A stretch of DNA of 64,000 nucleotides, taken from Mesostigma viride (Eukaryota; Streptophyta; Mesostigmatophyceae; Mesostigmatales; Mesostigmataceae). The position numbers and the translations under genes were made by a program. Positions within the stretch are counted from its first letter, which is position 1. Each line of letters opens with the position of its first letter. The notes under the pieces were generated by a model, which did not search any database, was not told the DNA's origin, and saw nothing but the letters and a program-made list of their open reading frames with translations. The stretch spans positions 1 to 64,000 of the forward strand of contig RPFO01000067.1 of assembly GCA_009746045.1 (NCBI GenBank). The letters run 5' to 3'. Positions 43,600 through 54,531 of the stretch are shown one piece after another.

Positions 43600-43790
43600 C
43601 CGGTGGTAACTTCTCAACTAAGATCCGTCGCGGTAATCTCCCTTGTCGGTACAGTACTACGAAAGATACGTCGTGGTAACGTTACGGCTAGTAAATTTAC
43701 TACCTAAGACTCGACGTTGTAATTATTACCGCCTTGGATCTCAGGCGTGGGATCGTGCGTGGTAAGATTACCGCGTGGTAATTTACGCCT
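43600..43790. repeat. Subterminal motifs, right end of the CACTA-like element
   Basis: Repeated GGTGGTAA, GTCGTGGTAACG, GCGTGGTAAGATTACC and related motifs, in inverted orientation to the left array but less regular. Confidence 0.7.
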
Positions 43791-43830
43791 CGGATCCAAT
43801 TTTTACCACCCTCGGACGAAAAGTATAGTG

Positions 43831-45163
43831 TGAATGAGTTCAAGGGTACTGGTGAGTGCACTGCTGAGGAGTTGTATACCCCTGGCATGTTGCATGATAC
43901 TTGGAGGCTGCTGCTGTGTGTATTTCTAGGCCTTCTCAACAAGGGCTTGGACTATGGCTCAGTGGTGGTAGACTTCAAGAGGGCATTTCTAGAGGGGGAT
44001 GCAGATGTGGCACAGGAAAAGTGGGAGGGCAAGACGCCTTTCTATGTTAGGGTGCCTGCTGTATGGAAAAGGGACATCCACACGGAGTTCCTTAAAATCC
44101 TCAAGGGCCTGGAGGGCCTGAGGTCAAGTCCAATAATCTGGAGGGAGACTCTCAACCGTTTCCTGAAGGAACATTGCAACTTGAAGGTCTCTCCTGTAGA
44201 CCCCTGTCTGTTTCTGGGGCAATGGGAAGGCCTGCCAGTGTATGCTTCGCTGCACGGGGATGACCTACATCTGATAGCTCCCACGTCGTGGCTTAAGGAG
44301 CTGATCTCCATCATTAAGTCCAAGTTTCCTCTGGGTAGGGAGCAATGGCAGGTGGAGAATGAGCCTCTGCTGTTTGTGGGCATGGAGGCCACACTGGTGA
44401 AGAAGGGGGGGAGTGGCGTATGCTGCTGGTGGGGGGCAATGATTATCAAGAGACCCTCATTAGCAAGCTTCCTCCAACCATCACACAGGCACTGTGTCCC
44501 ATGGTGAGGGGCATGGTTGCTTGGGTGGCAGGCATTTCCAGGCCAGATCTTATGGTCATAGCCAGGTTGCCTGATGACATGCTGGTGGAGCTAGGGTCTG
44601 CCAAGGTGGCTGATCAGGTCAGGGCTTCATCTGGCATTCTGTTGTCTGCAGTGGATTTATCACAACCCATTTGCATGGAGCTGTATGTGGATAGCTCAAT
44701 GGACAGCAGGCAGGTCTCCAAGGTCAGGGGCAGGGCTGCAGGGCTCTTTGTGCTCAGACAGGAAGGCCTGGGGAGTTTGGTGAGCTGGTTTAGTCGCCTG
44801 CACAAACGGGTGGCTGTCAGCAGTGATGTGGCAGAATGCAGGGCTATTTGTGAAGGCATTCACACAAGCCTTTATCTGAAGGAGTTGCTTCATCAGATGA
44901 CTTCTAACACTCCTTGGCCACTTCAGGTTACCACTCTTCTAAAAACAGACTCCATGGGGATGGTGCAGTTTGTGCACAGGCAGATGGCCAGAAGTAGGGA
45001 CTTGGATTATCTCCTTCTTAAGGAATTGTCCTCCTTGGCCAATATTGAGCATATCCCTGGGGTTGACAATCCTGCTGATGCTTTGACCAAGCTAGTGCAG
45101 AAGGCAGCAGTGCAATACAAGGTTCTTCAGTCTCTGATGGACCCATCTCAGCAAGCTGTCTAA
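43831..45163 (+). pseudogene. Copia pol, 3' part: RT and RNase H
   Basis: Directly after the CACTA-like element: NEFKGTG, then the RT motif VVDFKRAFLEGD (first catalytic Asp), SLHGDDLHLIA (the catalytic pair; usual form YVDD), then RNase H with LYVDSSMDSRQ, AECRAICEG, LKTDSMGMVQ and VDNPADALTKLV. One G is missing in a G-run at about 44404-44411: RT residues up to KKGG are in one frame and EWRMLLVGGND onward in another. Together with the upstream half this completes a Copia RT/RNase H, but this copy cannot make it in one piece. Confidence 0.85.
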
Positions 45164-46117
45164 GCTGGTGCATGGTTATAGGGCATTGGAGAGCAGATTG
45201 TGTGGTAGTGTCAGCATTGTGACTGGCATAATAATACCTGTATTTTAGTCTGTACTAAGGCTCATGGACCATGGTACACTCACTCTGATTTTAATCAGGT
45301 ACAGCCAGGTTTTGGCTGGGGTTCATGCTGTTGACTACACAAGGTTGACAGGTCCATTGCAGACCATGTAAATTTTTTTAAAGAGAAATGTATATTTGTA
45401 CATACTTCTCACAATGGTCTGGGAACCTTTATTCTGGGGTTTATAGGGCGGGGTTCGATTCCCTGGTATTATGTTTCTACAAGCTGGCCTGTTCAGGTGT
45501 TTGCCTGTTCAGACTTCCCTAGTTCCCCAGGGCAGGATTTAATTGTTGCCTATGTGTTTTCATTTTGTCATTTGTTTGCTGTGGCAGTTTACCATCTGGC
45601 AAGTAGACGGGCGCCGTAAGACGGGCGCCAATAGACCCCTGTTGAGAGAATGACAGGCAAACTATTGTAATACGCCTTACTTTGTCAAGTGGTATTTTAA
45701 TTGTCATGGATTTATTGTACTTATATTGAATATGTACTGGGTTTTATGGGATTAGTATCTGGGATTAATGTAACTCACCGCCAGAAGGTCATTGTACTGG
45801 AGGCTCTACCGAGGTGATGGGATTAATTCCTGGAGAAGACCTCATAGAATTAACCTGTATGTATTTAATTTTGTGTGCTTCTAATATCTGGTGGTACTCT
45901 GTAATGCCACTTCCATAGGTTTTTATCCATTTCTCATGGAATGGTTTTCCCTGTGGCAGATCTGTTTCTTTTCCAGTTCCTTAAAAGAAAGGGCTGGGGG
46001 AATGGCATTGGCCATTAAAGACATCTGTTCAAGCTTCAAGCTGGAGTGAAGGACATTTCAAGCTACTTTAAGGGTCCCTGGCAGGGGATGTAATCCCTAA
46101 AGAAAAGAAGGGATTGG
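45164..46117 (+). other. Copia 3' non-coding region and polypurine tract
   Basis: No open frame. Holds the right arm of the 60-bp inverted repeat (45615-45674) and a purine tract ending at the 3' LTR boundary (46099-46117), the likely plus-strand primer. GGGGTTCGATTCCC at about 45452-45465 resembles a tRNA T-arm by chance or origin. Confidence 0.6.
45615..45674 (-). repeat. 60-bp perfect inverted repeat, right arm
   Basis: Exact reverse complement of 24417-24476. Followed on its left by another GACGGGCGCC copy, so the right locus has two ACGGGCGCC motifs. Confidence 0.9.
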
Positions 46118-46736
46118 AGTTAACGTAAAGGATTTACGTTAGATGGATAGAGATTGTTACGCTCTTTCCAACGGCACCTTGAACGCCTCATTTGGTTAAG
46201 GAACGTAATTAAGTTATGACGTTTCCTAGGCTGTGCCGACAGTACCCGGCGCGCCACTGTGGGCGCGTACGGACACAGGATGTACAAGTGTCACTTTGAT
46301 AGTCCGCAGGACGTTGACAGGACTTGTACAGGACTTGATGGTCAATTGATAGGTAGGCGTGCTGTAGCGCGCCAGGACCTATGAGACAATTGATGCTGAC
46401 TAGTGTACGGATAGGTCCACAGGACTAGCCGTATGGACAATTGATAGATCTGCGCGCCAAAGGCGTGCCAGAGTCTGTGTAATCAATTGATTGACAGTTC
46501 AGCTGTGACAGTGCAGCTGAATACTTGGACGCGTCCCTAGCAAGCTATATGAGTGACTTGGTCACACCGGGACGCTAGTTCTTGCGTGCACGTTCTCTTG
46601 GCACTGCGACCCTGTCGTCTGTGCTGCGTGCAGTCTTGGAAGTGACGTGACTTACGTCTGTGTTTCCTTGTTATTAATAAAGGCAACTTCCTGCAAGAAC
46701 CATGGCGGAATTCGTGGCATTCTCACCCTCACAACT
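46118..46736 (+). repeat. Copia 3' LTR (619 bp)
   Basis: Nearly identical to 23800-24416. Followed by the TGTTG duplication at 46737-46741. Confidence 0.92.
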
Positions 46737-46741
46737 TGTTG

Positions 46742-47850
46742 CTAAAGCTGTGCCGCGATGCATGGTGGAGGTGGTGGAGGTGGCGTGGTGCTTGAGCAGC
46801 CAGGTCCGCCCAGGTCTGCATGGGTGGGATCGAGGGGCATCGCCGGTTGGGCCAGCGGGGGCTGGCTTGGCGGCAATGTCCATCACCGCCTGGGCGGTGA
46901 TACCTGCGGTGTTCTGCATGCACTCCGGATGGCGATGGCGGTGTCCTTGAGGCGTTGGTCGATGTCAAGGAGCTGGGTCTTGAGGGCGGCGGTGGAGGTC
47001 GGAGGTGGCAGTGGAGGTGGAGGCGAGGAGGGTGGAGGTGGAGGTGACCGGGTGGTGGAAATGTGAGGGAGCTTGACAGTAGCCAGCCAGCATGCCTCCC
47101 ATTGCCGCCACACCTGTGGCAAGGGGGGTCACGCGTGCTGCTCGAAAGCTGGCATGCCTGCAGGGTGCGGACGATGGATTCTGTCGCGACGGTTGGAGGG
47201 GGGGGGCAGAGCTCGTCTTCGGAACACCCGAGGAGGGAGCAGATGGCAAGGCGCTGGAGCTCAGGGCGGCTCGAGCGAAGAACACGCGGGAGATCTTCGG
47301 CGGTGTTGCAAAGAGTGCCATTTGGCCAGCGGCCATCTTTGTGGGAGATGAGGTGCCAGCACAGCCTGGGCTACAAGCGAGGCGTGCGTGCCGAAAAACA
47401 CGTCTTCCATGAATTAAGACCGATCCTGGGCTTCGATTCCAGTACGCAGCCATACATGCGTTGCATGATGTCAGAGCTCGTCCCAGTGCGGCTCGGCATG
47501 TGCACCTGGCGACGTACTGCGCTTAGGCTCAGGCGATGCAGATGGCGAGGCAAGCCCGGGGGGGTGCTGGGCAACCACCATGCAGTGCGGGACTGCTGCC
47601 GTCACCGCGCTGCCTTCCGGACCCGGAGGGCGAAGCTGCAGCCGGAGCTGCAGACGTATTTTCATTGCTTAACGCAGCCGCCAGGCTGCGTTGCGTAGAT
47701 GAGCGTTTGCTCGTCATATATTGCGTAACAGCTTCGGAAAATTATATCAGTGTGTGCGTCCTAGAAATTAAGACGAAGCGATTGTGATATTCACAGCCGA
47801 ATTCGGTGCCCAAACGTGAAAGTTATGAGCTCCCCCGTCAGCCATGGCAC
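46742..47850 (-). mobile_element. LINE ORF1 and 5' UTR, right part, split by Copia
   Basis: Continues the ORF1 interrupted at 23799. Includes the DIDQRLKDTAIAI coiled-coil segment (near 46980-46935), a Pro-rich region and the start MKIRLQLRLQ at 47665, with several frameshifts, then a 5' UTR related to 16880-17060. Together with 23263-23799 it gives a nearly complete ORF1 copy. Confidence 0.7.
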
Positions 47851-47879
47851 CCACGTGACGCTGTCACGTGCTTATTAAT

Positions 47880-48245
47880 TCATTCATTCATTAATTAATT
47901 AGTGGCTACCTCGTGGCTCGTGGCTCGTGGCTCGTCCAACACTCAAGCCAACTCTATTCTAAGCTCTCTACCCTAGGGGTCCTCTTAGCTATATAGCGTG
48001 CTTCCCGCGTGTTTGCAAACGCGGGCGCTTCCCCACGGGAGGGGGCTCGTTGTCCTCTATGACCTGGGCCCACTTGGCCTTGTCCATCATCTTATTCCAA
48101 ATCACGGAGAGGCCTATATAGGCCCCCCATGTCCTCTACTAGCTGCACTTTGAAGGTGCGGGCCTTGCGGCGTCGAGCATTGCGGGGCCCGGCCCATGCA
48201 CGTAAGGAAGTGCCGGCCAGGTTGAGCTGGGCGCAGTCACGCGGG
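47880..48245 (-). mobile_element. LINE family C 3' region, diverged
   Basis: ATTCATTAATTAATTAG tail, then CGGGCGCTTCCCCACGGGAG and CTCTATGACCTGGGCCCACT as in 49675-49715, i.e. the family-C ORF2 C-terminus on the minus strand. Confidence 0.65.
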
Positions 48246-48251
48246 GGGGCT

Positions 48252-48565
48252 ATTAATTAATTAATTAATTATCACCATCACTCCGTTGGGAGTAAATGTA
48301 GCACATATCCCTGAGAAGGGGCATATGGCTTTCTTCATTCTAGGCTGTACTTCATGCAAGGGTGGGAATGTAAGCTACCCCTGCTCTAGGTGCACCAGGG
48401 CACCTGCCCCCTCATGGTCTATCACGCTATGCCCGGGTAAGGGGGGGAGCATGCCATGTGGGGGAAGATCATCATGGCTATACGAGAGCTAGGGCATGGC
48501 TTCTCAGCAGGAGGGACTCCCTGCATGGGCACTGCATAATTAAATAAAGCTAGGCATCATCTGGA
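48252..48565 (-). mobile_element. LINE family A 3' end
   Basis: (TTAA)n tail, hairpin ACTCCGTTGGGAGT (48279-48292) and the full family-A 3' UTR to GCATCATCTGGAGG. Confidence 0.8.
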
Positions 48566-48863
48566 GGTCCCAGCCCAGTTTGAGCACCGCATCCACTCTC
48601 TCTCCCGTCTTTGGACTGCCATGCAGGACAAGACGCGGTGGAAGAAGATTGTCAAGGCGCACACGCCCGACCCCGTGGGCAAGCCACCTCCCCCCAGGCG
48701 GCGGAGGCGTTTTGATGAGTAGTGTAGTTAGGATTTTCTAGACTAGATAGCTTAGAGTTAGGTTAGTTCGATTACGCGGCTTCCTCCACCCCATCCATCA
48801 TGGAATATGTGCTACATGACCTCCCCACGGAGGCATGTTATAATTTAATTTAATTTAATTTAA
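48566..48863 (+). mobile_element. Family-B LINE 3' end
   Basis: Begins within ORF2 (VPAQFEHRIHSLS-like coding), ends with KPPPPRRRRRFDE and a stop, then the 3' UTR with CCTCCCCACGGAGG (48830-48843) and an (AATTT)n tail. The stem has changed from T-A to C-G relative to the 12-kb copy while still pairing. Confidence 0.85.
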
Positions 48864-48865
48864 TC

Positions 48866-49153
48866 ATCTGGAGGGTAGCTCATCATAGGCACACATCAAA
48901 GAGACAACCAACACATGTACATGACTAAAAAGGCTAGGCCTCAGCTGGTATAGTGCCTGTAGTAGGCGGGCATGTACAAGGCCACTGTCTAACTCTTCTA
49001 CACTACTGCTGCTGTATTCCCCTAGGCTGGGGCTGGAGTCGCTGGGGCCGCGGTGGTCGAGGGGGTCGCGTGCCAGGGCTTGTGGCCGACGTAGATGGCC
49101 GCCCCCTTCCAGTACACCGGCTGGCCCGCCTTGGTCTGCCGGAGCTGGAGGTA
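48866..49153 (-). mobile_element. LINE family A/ORF1 3' segment with a 14-nt Penelope scrap
   Basis: ATCATCTGGAGGGTAGCTCATCATAGGCACACAT... as at 12001 and 39905, then the ORF1 3' end. At 48897-48910 the 14-mer CAAAGAGACAACCA is inserted, flanked by ACACAT on both sides. Confidence 0.8.
48891..48916 (-). mobile_element. Ultra-short Penelope 3'-end insertion
   Basis: ACACAT (48891-48896), CAAAGAGACAACCA (48897-48910), ACACAT (48911-48916). The insert plus the adjoining AT is the reverse complement of TGGTTGTCTCTTTGAT, the Penelope terminus. The empty site GGCACACATGTACATG is preserved at 13643-13658 and 39928-39943. Confidence 0.8.
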
Positions 49154-49409
49154 TTAAAAATTAAATTAAATTATAACATGCCTCCGTGGGGAGGTCATGT
49201 AGCACATATTTCATGATGGATGGGGTGGAGGAAGCCGCGTGATCGAACTATCCTAACTCTATCTAGAAAAGCCTAACTACACTACTCATCAAAACGCCTC
49301 CTCCGCTTGGGGGGAGGTGGCTTGCCCACAGGGTCGGGCGTGTGTGCCTTGACAATCTTCTTCCACCGCTCCTTGTCCTGCATGGCAGTCCAAAGACGGG
49401 AGAGAGAGT
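49154..49409 (-). mobile_element. Family-B LINE 3' end with 10-bp duplication
   Basis: Bounded by GCTGGAGGTA at 49144-49153 and 49410-49419. Tail TTAAAAATTAAATTAAATT, hairpin CCTCCGTGGGGAGG (49182-49195), then the ORF2 end on the minus strand. Inserted in the family-A/ORF1 segment. Confidence 0.88.
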
Positions 49410-49431
49410 GCTGGAGGTATAGGGGGGGGCT

Positions 49432-50178
49432 ATACCATTAATTAATTCATTAATTGGACTCGTGCTCCCGTTGAGGAGTCACGGAGCATTAACCCCGATG
49501 GATGGATGGGTGGGTGCAAACAGTCCTACCGGTCTAATCTATCTACATCAGCTACATACAACATCTATCTAAACAATTAACATAACTAGCTACTACATCT
49601 ATCTAAGCAACAGCACGCTACCCTAGGGGAGCTGTCCAGATGGCGTGCCTCCCGCGGGTTTGCACACGCGGGCGCTTCCCCACGGGAGGGGGCTCGTTGT
49701 CCTCTATGACCTGGGCCCACTTGGCCTTGTCCATCATCTTTTTCCAAATCACGGAGAGGCCTAGGCCCCCCATGTCCTGGACTAGCTGTTCTTTGAAAGT
49801 GCGGGCCTTGCGGCGTCTAACATCACGGGGCCCGGCCCACGTCAGGAGGTGGCGGCCAGGCTGGGCTGGTCGCAGTCCAGCGGGGGGGCCAGGTGAGGTG
49901 TCTACCTGGTTGGTGCGAGCTAGGTGCCCTACGAGCTGCAGGCGCCGCTGCTTGATGGTGCTGGTGATATATGGCATGCCAAGGTACAGGTCCTCATTGC
50001 GGACGTGCGCAGCATGTAGCCTACACAGAAAATGGATCGCAGCATGTTGGTGACCGCGCCGTCTAGCTGGCGGGCCATGTCGGCGGTAAGGGTCCATGTC
50101 TCGGCCCCATACGTGAGAACTGGAAGGACGAGGACCTTGAACAGGTCCTGTTTCTCGATCTTGCCCAGGGGCTTGCGC
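49432..50178 (-). mobile_element. LINE family C, 5'-truncated, with ORF2 C-terminus
   Basis: (TTAAT) tail, CTCCCGTTGAGGAG (49466-49479), then coding for the ORF2 C-terminal region. A second family-C copy abuts at 50180, tail to 5' end. Confidence 0.8.
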
Positions 50179-50181
50179 CAA
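49618..50181 (-). pseudogene. LINE family C ORF2 C-terminal fragment
   Basis: 187 codons including RRLQLVGHLARTNQVDT and GRHLLTWAGPRDVRRRK, homologous in layout to the family-B ORF2 C-terminus (RIAFVGHLART, GRHILTWPGP). It ends with PPPVGKRPRVQTRG. No catalytic RT motif remains. The N-terminal part is frameshifted. Confidence 0.75.
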
Positions 50182-50580
50182 ATTAATTAATTAATTAATT
50201 AGACTCGTGCTCCCGTTGGGGAGTCACGGAGCATTAACCCCGATGGATGGATGGATGGGTGCACACATTCCTACCGGTCTAATCTATCTACATTGGCTAC
50301 ATACTACATCTATCTAACAACATTCTAACTACAAATCTAGGCAGCCGCACGCTGCCCTAGGGGGAGCTATCTAGCGTGCCTCCCGCGGGATCGCACACGC
50401 GGGCGCTTCCCCACTGGGGGGGGCTCGTTGTCCTCTATGACCTGGGCCCACTTGGCCTTGTCCATCATCTTCTTCCAAATCACGGAGAGGCCTAGGCCCC
50501 CCATGTCCTTGTTGCGCCAAATGGCCCGGAATTGGCGTATAACGCGTGCCAGGCAAGGGAGATGCGGTGGTCCACATCGC
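50180..50580 (-). mobile_element. LINE family C, second 3' copy
   Basis: ATTAATTAATTAATTAGACTC tail, CTCCCGTTGGGGAG near 50210-50223, GGATGGATGG, then a short ORF2 remnant. It is followed by a Penelope tail at 50583. Confidence 0.75.
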
Positions 50581-50582
50581 TA

Positions 50583-50635
50583 TACCATGGTCCGGATTCT
50601 CACGATTTCTGGCCTGCGCTGGTTGTCTCCTTGAT
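50583..50635 (+). mobile_element. Penelope-like element, 53-bp tail insertion
   Basis: TACCATGGTCCGGATTCTCA through CTCCTTGAT, one or two substitutions from the full-length terminus. No target duplication identified. Confidence 0.85.
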
Positions 50636-50774
50636 AGATCGATTGTGGCCAGGATCATAATTGTCTCACTTAATGGTATATTAACGAGATATTCTGATTT
50701 CCTAAATTTGGCACGCCGCAAATAGTGAAAACCATTTGCGTTCAGTGCCGGTCCGCGGAAAACGCGATCTGCAA

Positions 50775-50860
50775 ATGAATCCAGGCCGGAATCGAACTGG
50801 GGACCTCGAGATCGCACCCACTTTTGCTGACTATAGGACGGACGTCTCTTGACCCTAAGG
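50775..50860 (-). other. tRNA-like sequence (pseudo-tRNA or SINE head)
   Basis: The minus strand has a good B-box/T-arm, AGTTCGATTCCGG, and an A-box-like TCAGCAAAAGTGGG. They are only about 20 nt apart instead of ~33 and no full cloverleaf with an anticodon arm can be drawn. Probably a degenerate tRNA-derived piece. Confidence 0.25.
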
Positions 50861-52740
50861 CATCGCCAGCTGACACCTACAGTCCAACCGCAAAAGCTGG
50901 TTCTCCTGTCCGGGGAGTGATGCAAGCCAGTCGGATTTGTACATACTAGATAAATCATTCGAGATCTGTGTGTGTAGGAGTACTACACACGTGTCCACTC
51001 GAGACTTGTTTAGTCTCGAAACGTGAAACGGGCTGAACACGGCTGGAACCTTCTTAGAAGGGGGCGTAGCCGGTACTATTGAGATCAGCCAAACGCCTTG
51101 TTCGTTGAAATTATGGCTTGCTAATGCTAGGAGATATATTCAAATGTTTTGCGAAGTGCAGATCGAAGACAACATCATTCGTAGTATCAAGGAGACAACA
51201 TCATTAGTAGTATAGATGCAATCACGCGGCTGCGTGCTTATAAATGACACAGCTCGCTTCATGCAAACTGTTTGGAGGACGGCAACTCGGCAAGAGAATA
51301 AACCGTGCAGACACATGCGTGACGTACCAGGTCGAGGCGTCAGCCTGCATGCATGGCCCACCATGCTCATCGTCATGGCACAATAATGCAATAACAGATG
51401 CTAAGTTTACGCATCCATGGGTGCTGCACCGATCCCATGTGCATTCCATAAAAAATTGTAAGCGACTTCGCGTTAGCGAAAGCCTACAAACGACAGGAAC
51501 TGCAGCACCCGCCACACCAAGTTAAATCCAGCTTTCTGCTCGAGCGCATATCGTTCCCATGGAATCTGCATCGCAATTGCATAGCTCATCCCGTCTTGTA
51601 GGCCAATTGCCGGCTGCAACATCGGTCGCCGCTGCATGCAATCCGACACCTGCCACATGGCACCGTTTGATCTCGGCACCCCCTCCCAAGTCCAAATGCT
51701 GGAGAATTGTCCCAGCACGGAGAGCAGGTTTTGACGTGCCATGGCAGGAATCGGCGGCAAACAAATCGCCCCCTCCCCCCCACCGCCCGCAGCCTCGTTG
51801 CAGGCATGCCGCGCCAGCGTGAGCGGCACGTGCTGGAGTATCCCAGCCTGACATGTAATGAGGCGGCTATTAGCGGCATGAAGGCAACAACCTGTCTCCA
51901 GTAAAGCCGTTCATCCAAAGCTTCCTTGCCCCAAAGAAAAAGTCACACAGCATTCATGCTGCCGTGTGCAGGGGCAGTCACAGCTGCAAGCGCTGGCCCC
52001 TGGGGTACGTTACCAGGCGGGCAGGCGCTCTACCATCCGTCACTGTAGCTGGTCCACCAACTGCACACAATATCACGCACGGAGCGACAGAGGGAGCGAC
52101 GGACATAGTTGCGACAGCCAGCGGTTGCCGCGTCGGCATTCCCACGTGAGCATGTTAACCCACAGAACATTTCGGGATGATCAGGATACAACACCACAGA
52201 ACGCGCTCGTTCACCGCCGGGGTCCCTTTTGCTGAGTACTAGCGTCCACAGCATCACTGACAACAGGCTGCGAATGCTGCCTGATCATGCACATGGAAAA
52301 ACAACTCAGGACTCTCAAATAGATGATCATGGTGCTCAAATCAACAATCATCATGGGCACCCCGAAAGGCTCGTCGTTGCCAACCAGCAGGGAATATGCA
52401 ACCCATACACGCGGGCCCTATTGTGGCGCATACACATATGAGCCAAGAGGTAGCGCCTCACGGTGGCACGTGCCCCAATTGTTGAAAGAGAGTTGATAGA
52501 AATGTGGCTCTTCTCTTGCTCACACGATTACGTGGCTGAGGATAACCTGGCATCAAAACGGTGACACGACCAAGACTGCATGGCAAGCATTACCCGACTG
52601 TGCATCAAACAAAAATGCTTGATGTGGACCATGTCGCGCCGCAACAGTATTCCTAACTTGACATATATACCTATCCATACCTGACGGTCCTGACCCACCC
52701 TGTCCGTCCTGCGACCAAGGCACTAATGCCAAGCACGAGC
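50861..52740. other. No gene recognised
   Basis: Unique-looking, fairly GC-rich sequence with open frames of 90-120 codons on both strands but no recognisable domain. It contains the 21-bp direct repeat around CAAGG at 51167-51213. It may include 3' UTR or unidentified exons downstream of TIM23. Confidence 0.35.
51167..51213 (-). repeat. 21-bp duplication around a Penelope-tail scrap
   Basis: AGACAACATCATTCGTAGTAT (51167-51187) and its near-identical copy (51193-51213, one difference) flank CAAGG. The junction reads ATCAAGGAGACAAC, the reverse complement of the Penelope terminus, as at 705-745. Confidence 0.65.
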
Positions 52741-52749
52741 TGCCAAATG

Positions 52750-54481
52750 TCAACCCGACCTGTTGGAGAAAAAAAGCGCATGAACTAGCGCACGTACATG
52801 CTTCCCCGCTGTCAAGGCCGCCGCCGCAAAGCCGCCAGTAATTCCCGCAACGGCAGCCGTCCGCGGCCCCGCTGGCGTGTGCCAAGCATCGAGCGGTGCA
52901 TCAATAGGAGCAGCGAATTAAGGTTTATAGGATGAGAGTTTGTACACACACAAGGCCCCGTGTGCGCGGTGCACGAGCAACGACCCCGTATGCATGTTGG
53001 TGGCCAAAACACACCGGCGCAGGACAACGTACGTGCCCGGTAGACTGCGTGGCAGGATCCCCGCGCCGACCTCACCCCGCCCTGCTACCCGGCTACCCTA
53101 GCCCAAGCCCTAGGAGCTCGGTAGTAGAACAATGGCTCTGACCGGCCAGACTAATACCCAACAGACAATACCCAGAATAATAATGGAGTAATACCCAGCA
53201 GACAATACCAAGTATAATAACAGAATAATACCCCGCAGGGCAGATTATTCTACTATTACCATTTACGGCGCAGAAGCCAGCAAGGTATGCCTGCCAAGCA
53301 AGCCGCCTCAAGCCAAGATATGGCCACAACAACAAAGTACATGCCTCACACTTCACCATAACAGTGATGGCTTGCGAACAGTATCTCACCATCTACGCCT
53401 GTACAATACACACACTGCAGGAAACTCGCTAAACACCACCAAGACATTAAAATTAAAACAGGCGGATTCAAGGTTACCGCTACTACTGGCACTAGGGCAA
53501 CTTGCGTGCATGTGCACGACTGCCTAACGCACTAATCACATGCGCCAGTGCAACGTGAGGCAAACCCATGGGCACGCCAGGTATTCCTTGTTCCACAACC
53601 GTGCTCACACCGGCAGGGATCTGTGCGCTGTCTGTGATCATCGCCCCTCATGGCAGGGGTCATGCTCAGGATAGCGGTGGCAGCGACGATGCTGGTGGGA
53701 ACAAGAAGCGGCCCACACTGTCTGTCCCTCCCCCCCTCGTGCATACCTGTCATTTTGTAGAGGGCGCCTGTGCCCGCCCCTGACACAATTGAGTTCAGGA
53801 TGTCGTCCTCATCTGTCAAGTACGTGAAATGGGGCGTACGGATTTTCGAAAAAGACATGCAAACAAGCGACAATCAGCATCCCCAGGAAGCTGAGGACAC
53901 AGCACAGTGAACCCTGTGCTACACGGTACCTGAACTGGGTAGGCTACCCCAAACTACAGCTGACCCATCTGTCCATGCGCATGTGCCTCACAGGGCTCGA
54001 TGAGCAGTCAATATCTTCTGCCCCAACCGGCAGATGCCACGCAGATGATTGAGGCAGTCGAAGGTAACAACAACCTCACCATTTCAATAGACCCACTGAC
54101 CACACCAGGTACCTGCCCACCACGGTTAACCAGCCCACACTGTCATAACCTACCGAATCCGTTCTTCCCCCAAAGTGGGCACAGCTCTCCCTCTTGATGC
54201 CCGGCCCCTGTTGTTACCCCCTCTAGCGTATGATCACCACTCAAGCCCTGCGCCGGCACGATCCTGACAGATGCGGGCACCCACCCCGCAGCCAGCTGAC
54301 CACATTCTCGAAGTTGGCGTAAAAAAGACCTGCACGGCAAGGGAACACGGATGATGAGGGGACCGTGGGGGTAGGGGTGGGGGTGGGCACACCTTGATCA
54401 GTTGCGTGACGAATTTGCTTCTAACGACGAAAATTTATTCATCCCCCCTTGAAAACACACGCGCACACAGACACACACACA

Positions 54482-54531
<50 letters not shown>

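Noticed and set aside
45445-45475. tRNA gene suggested by GGGGTTCGATTCCC
   Set aside because: Only a T-arm-like motif is present; no A-box, anticodon arm or acceptor stem can be drawn.
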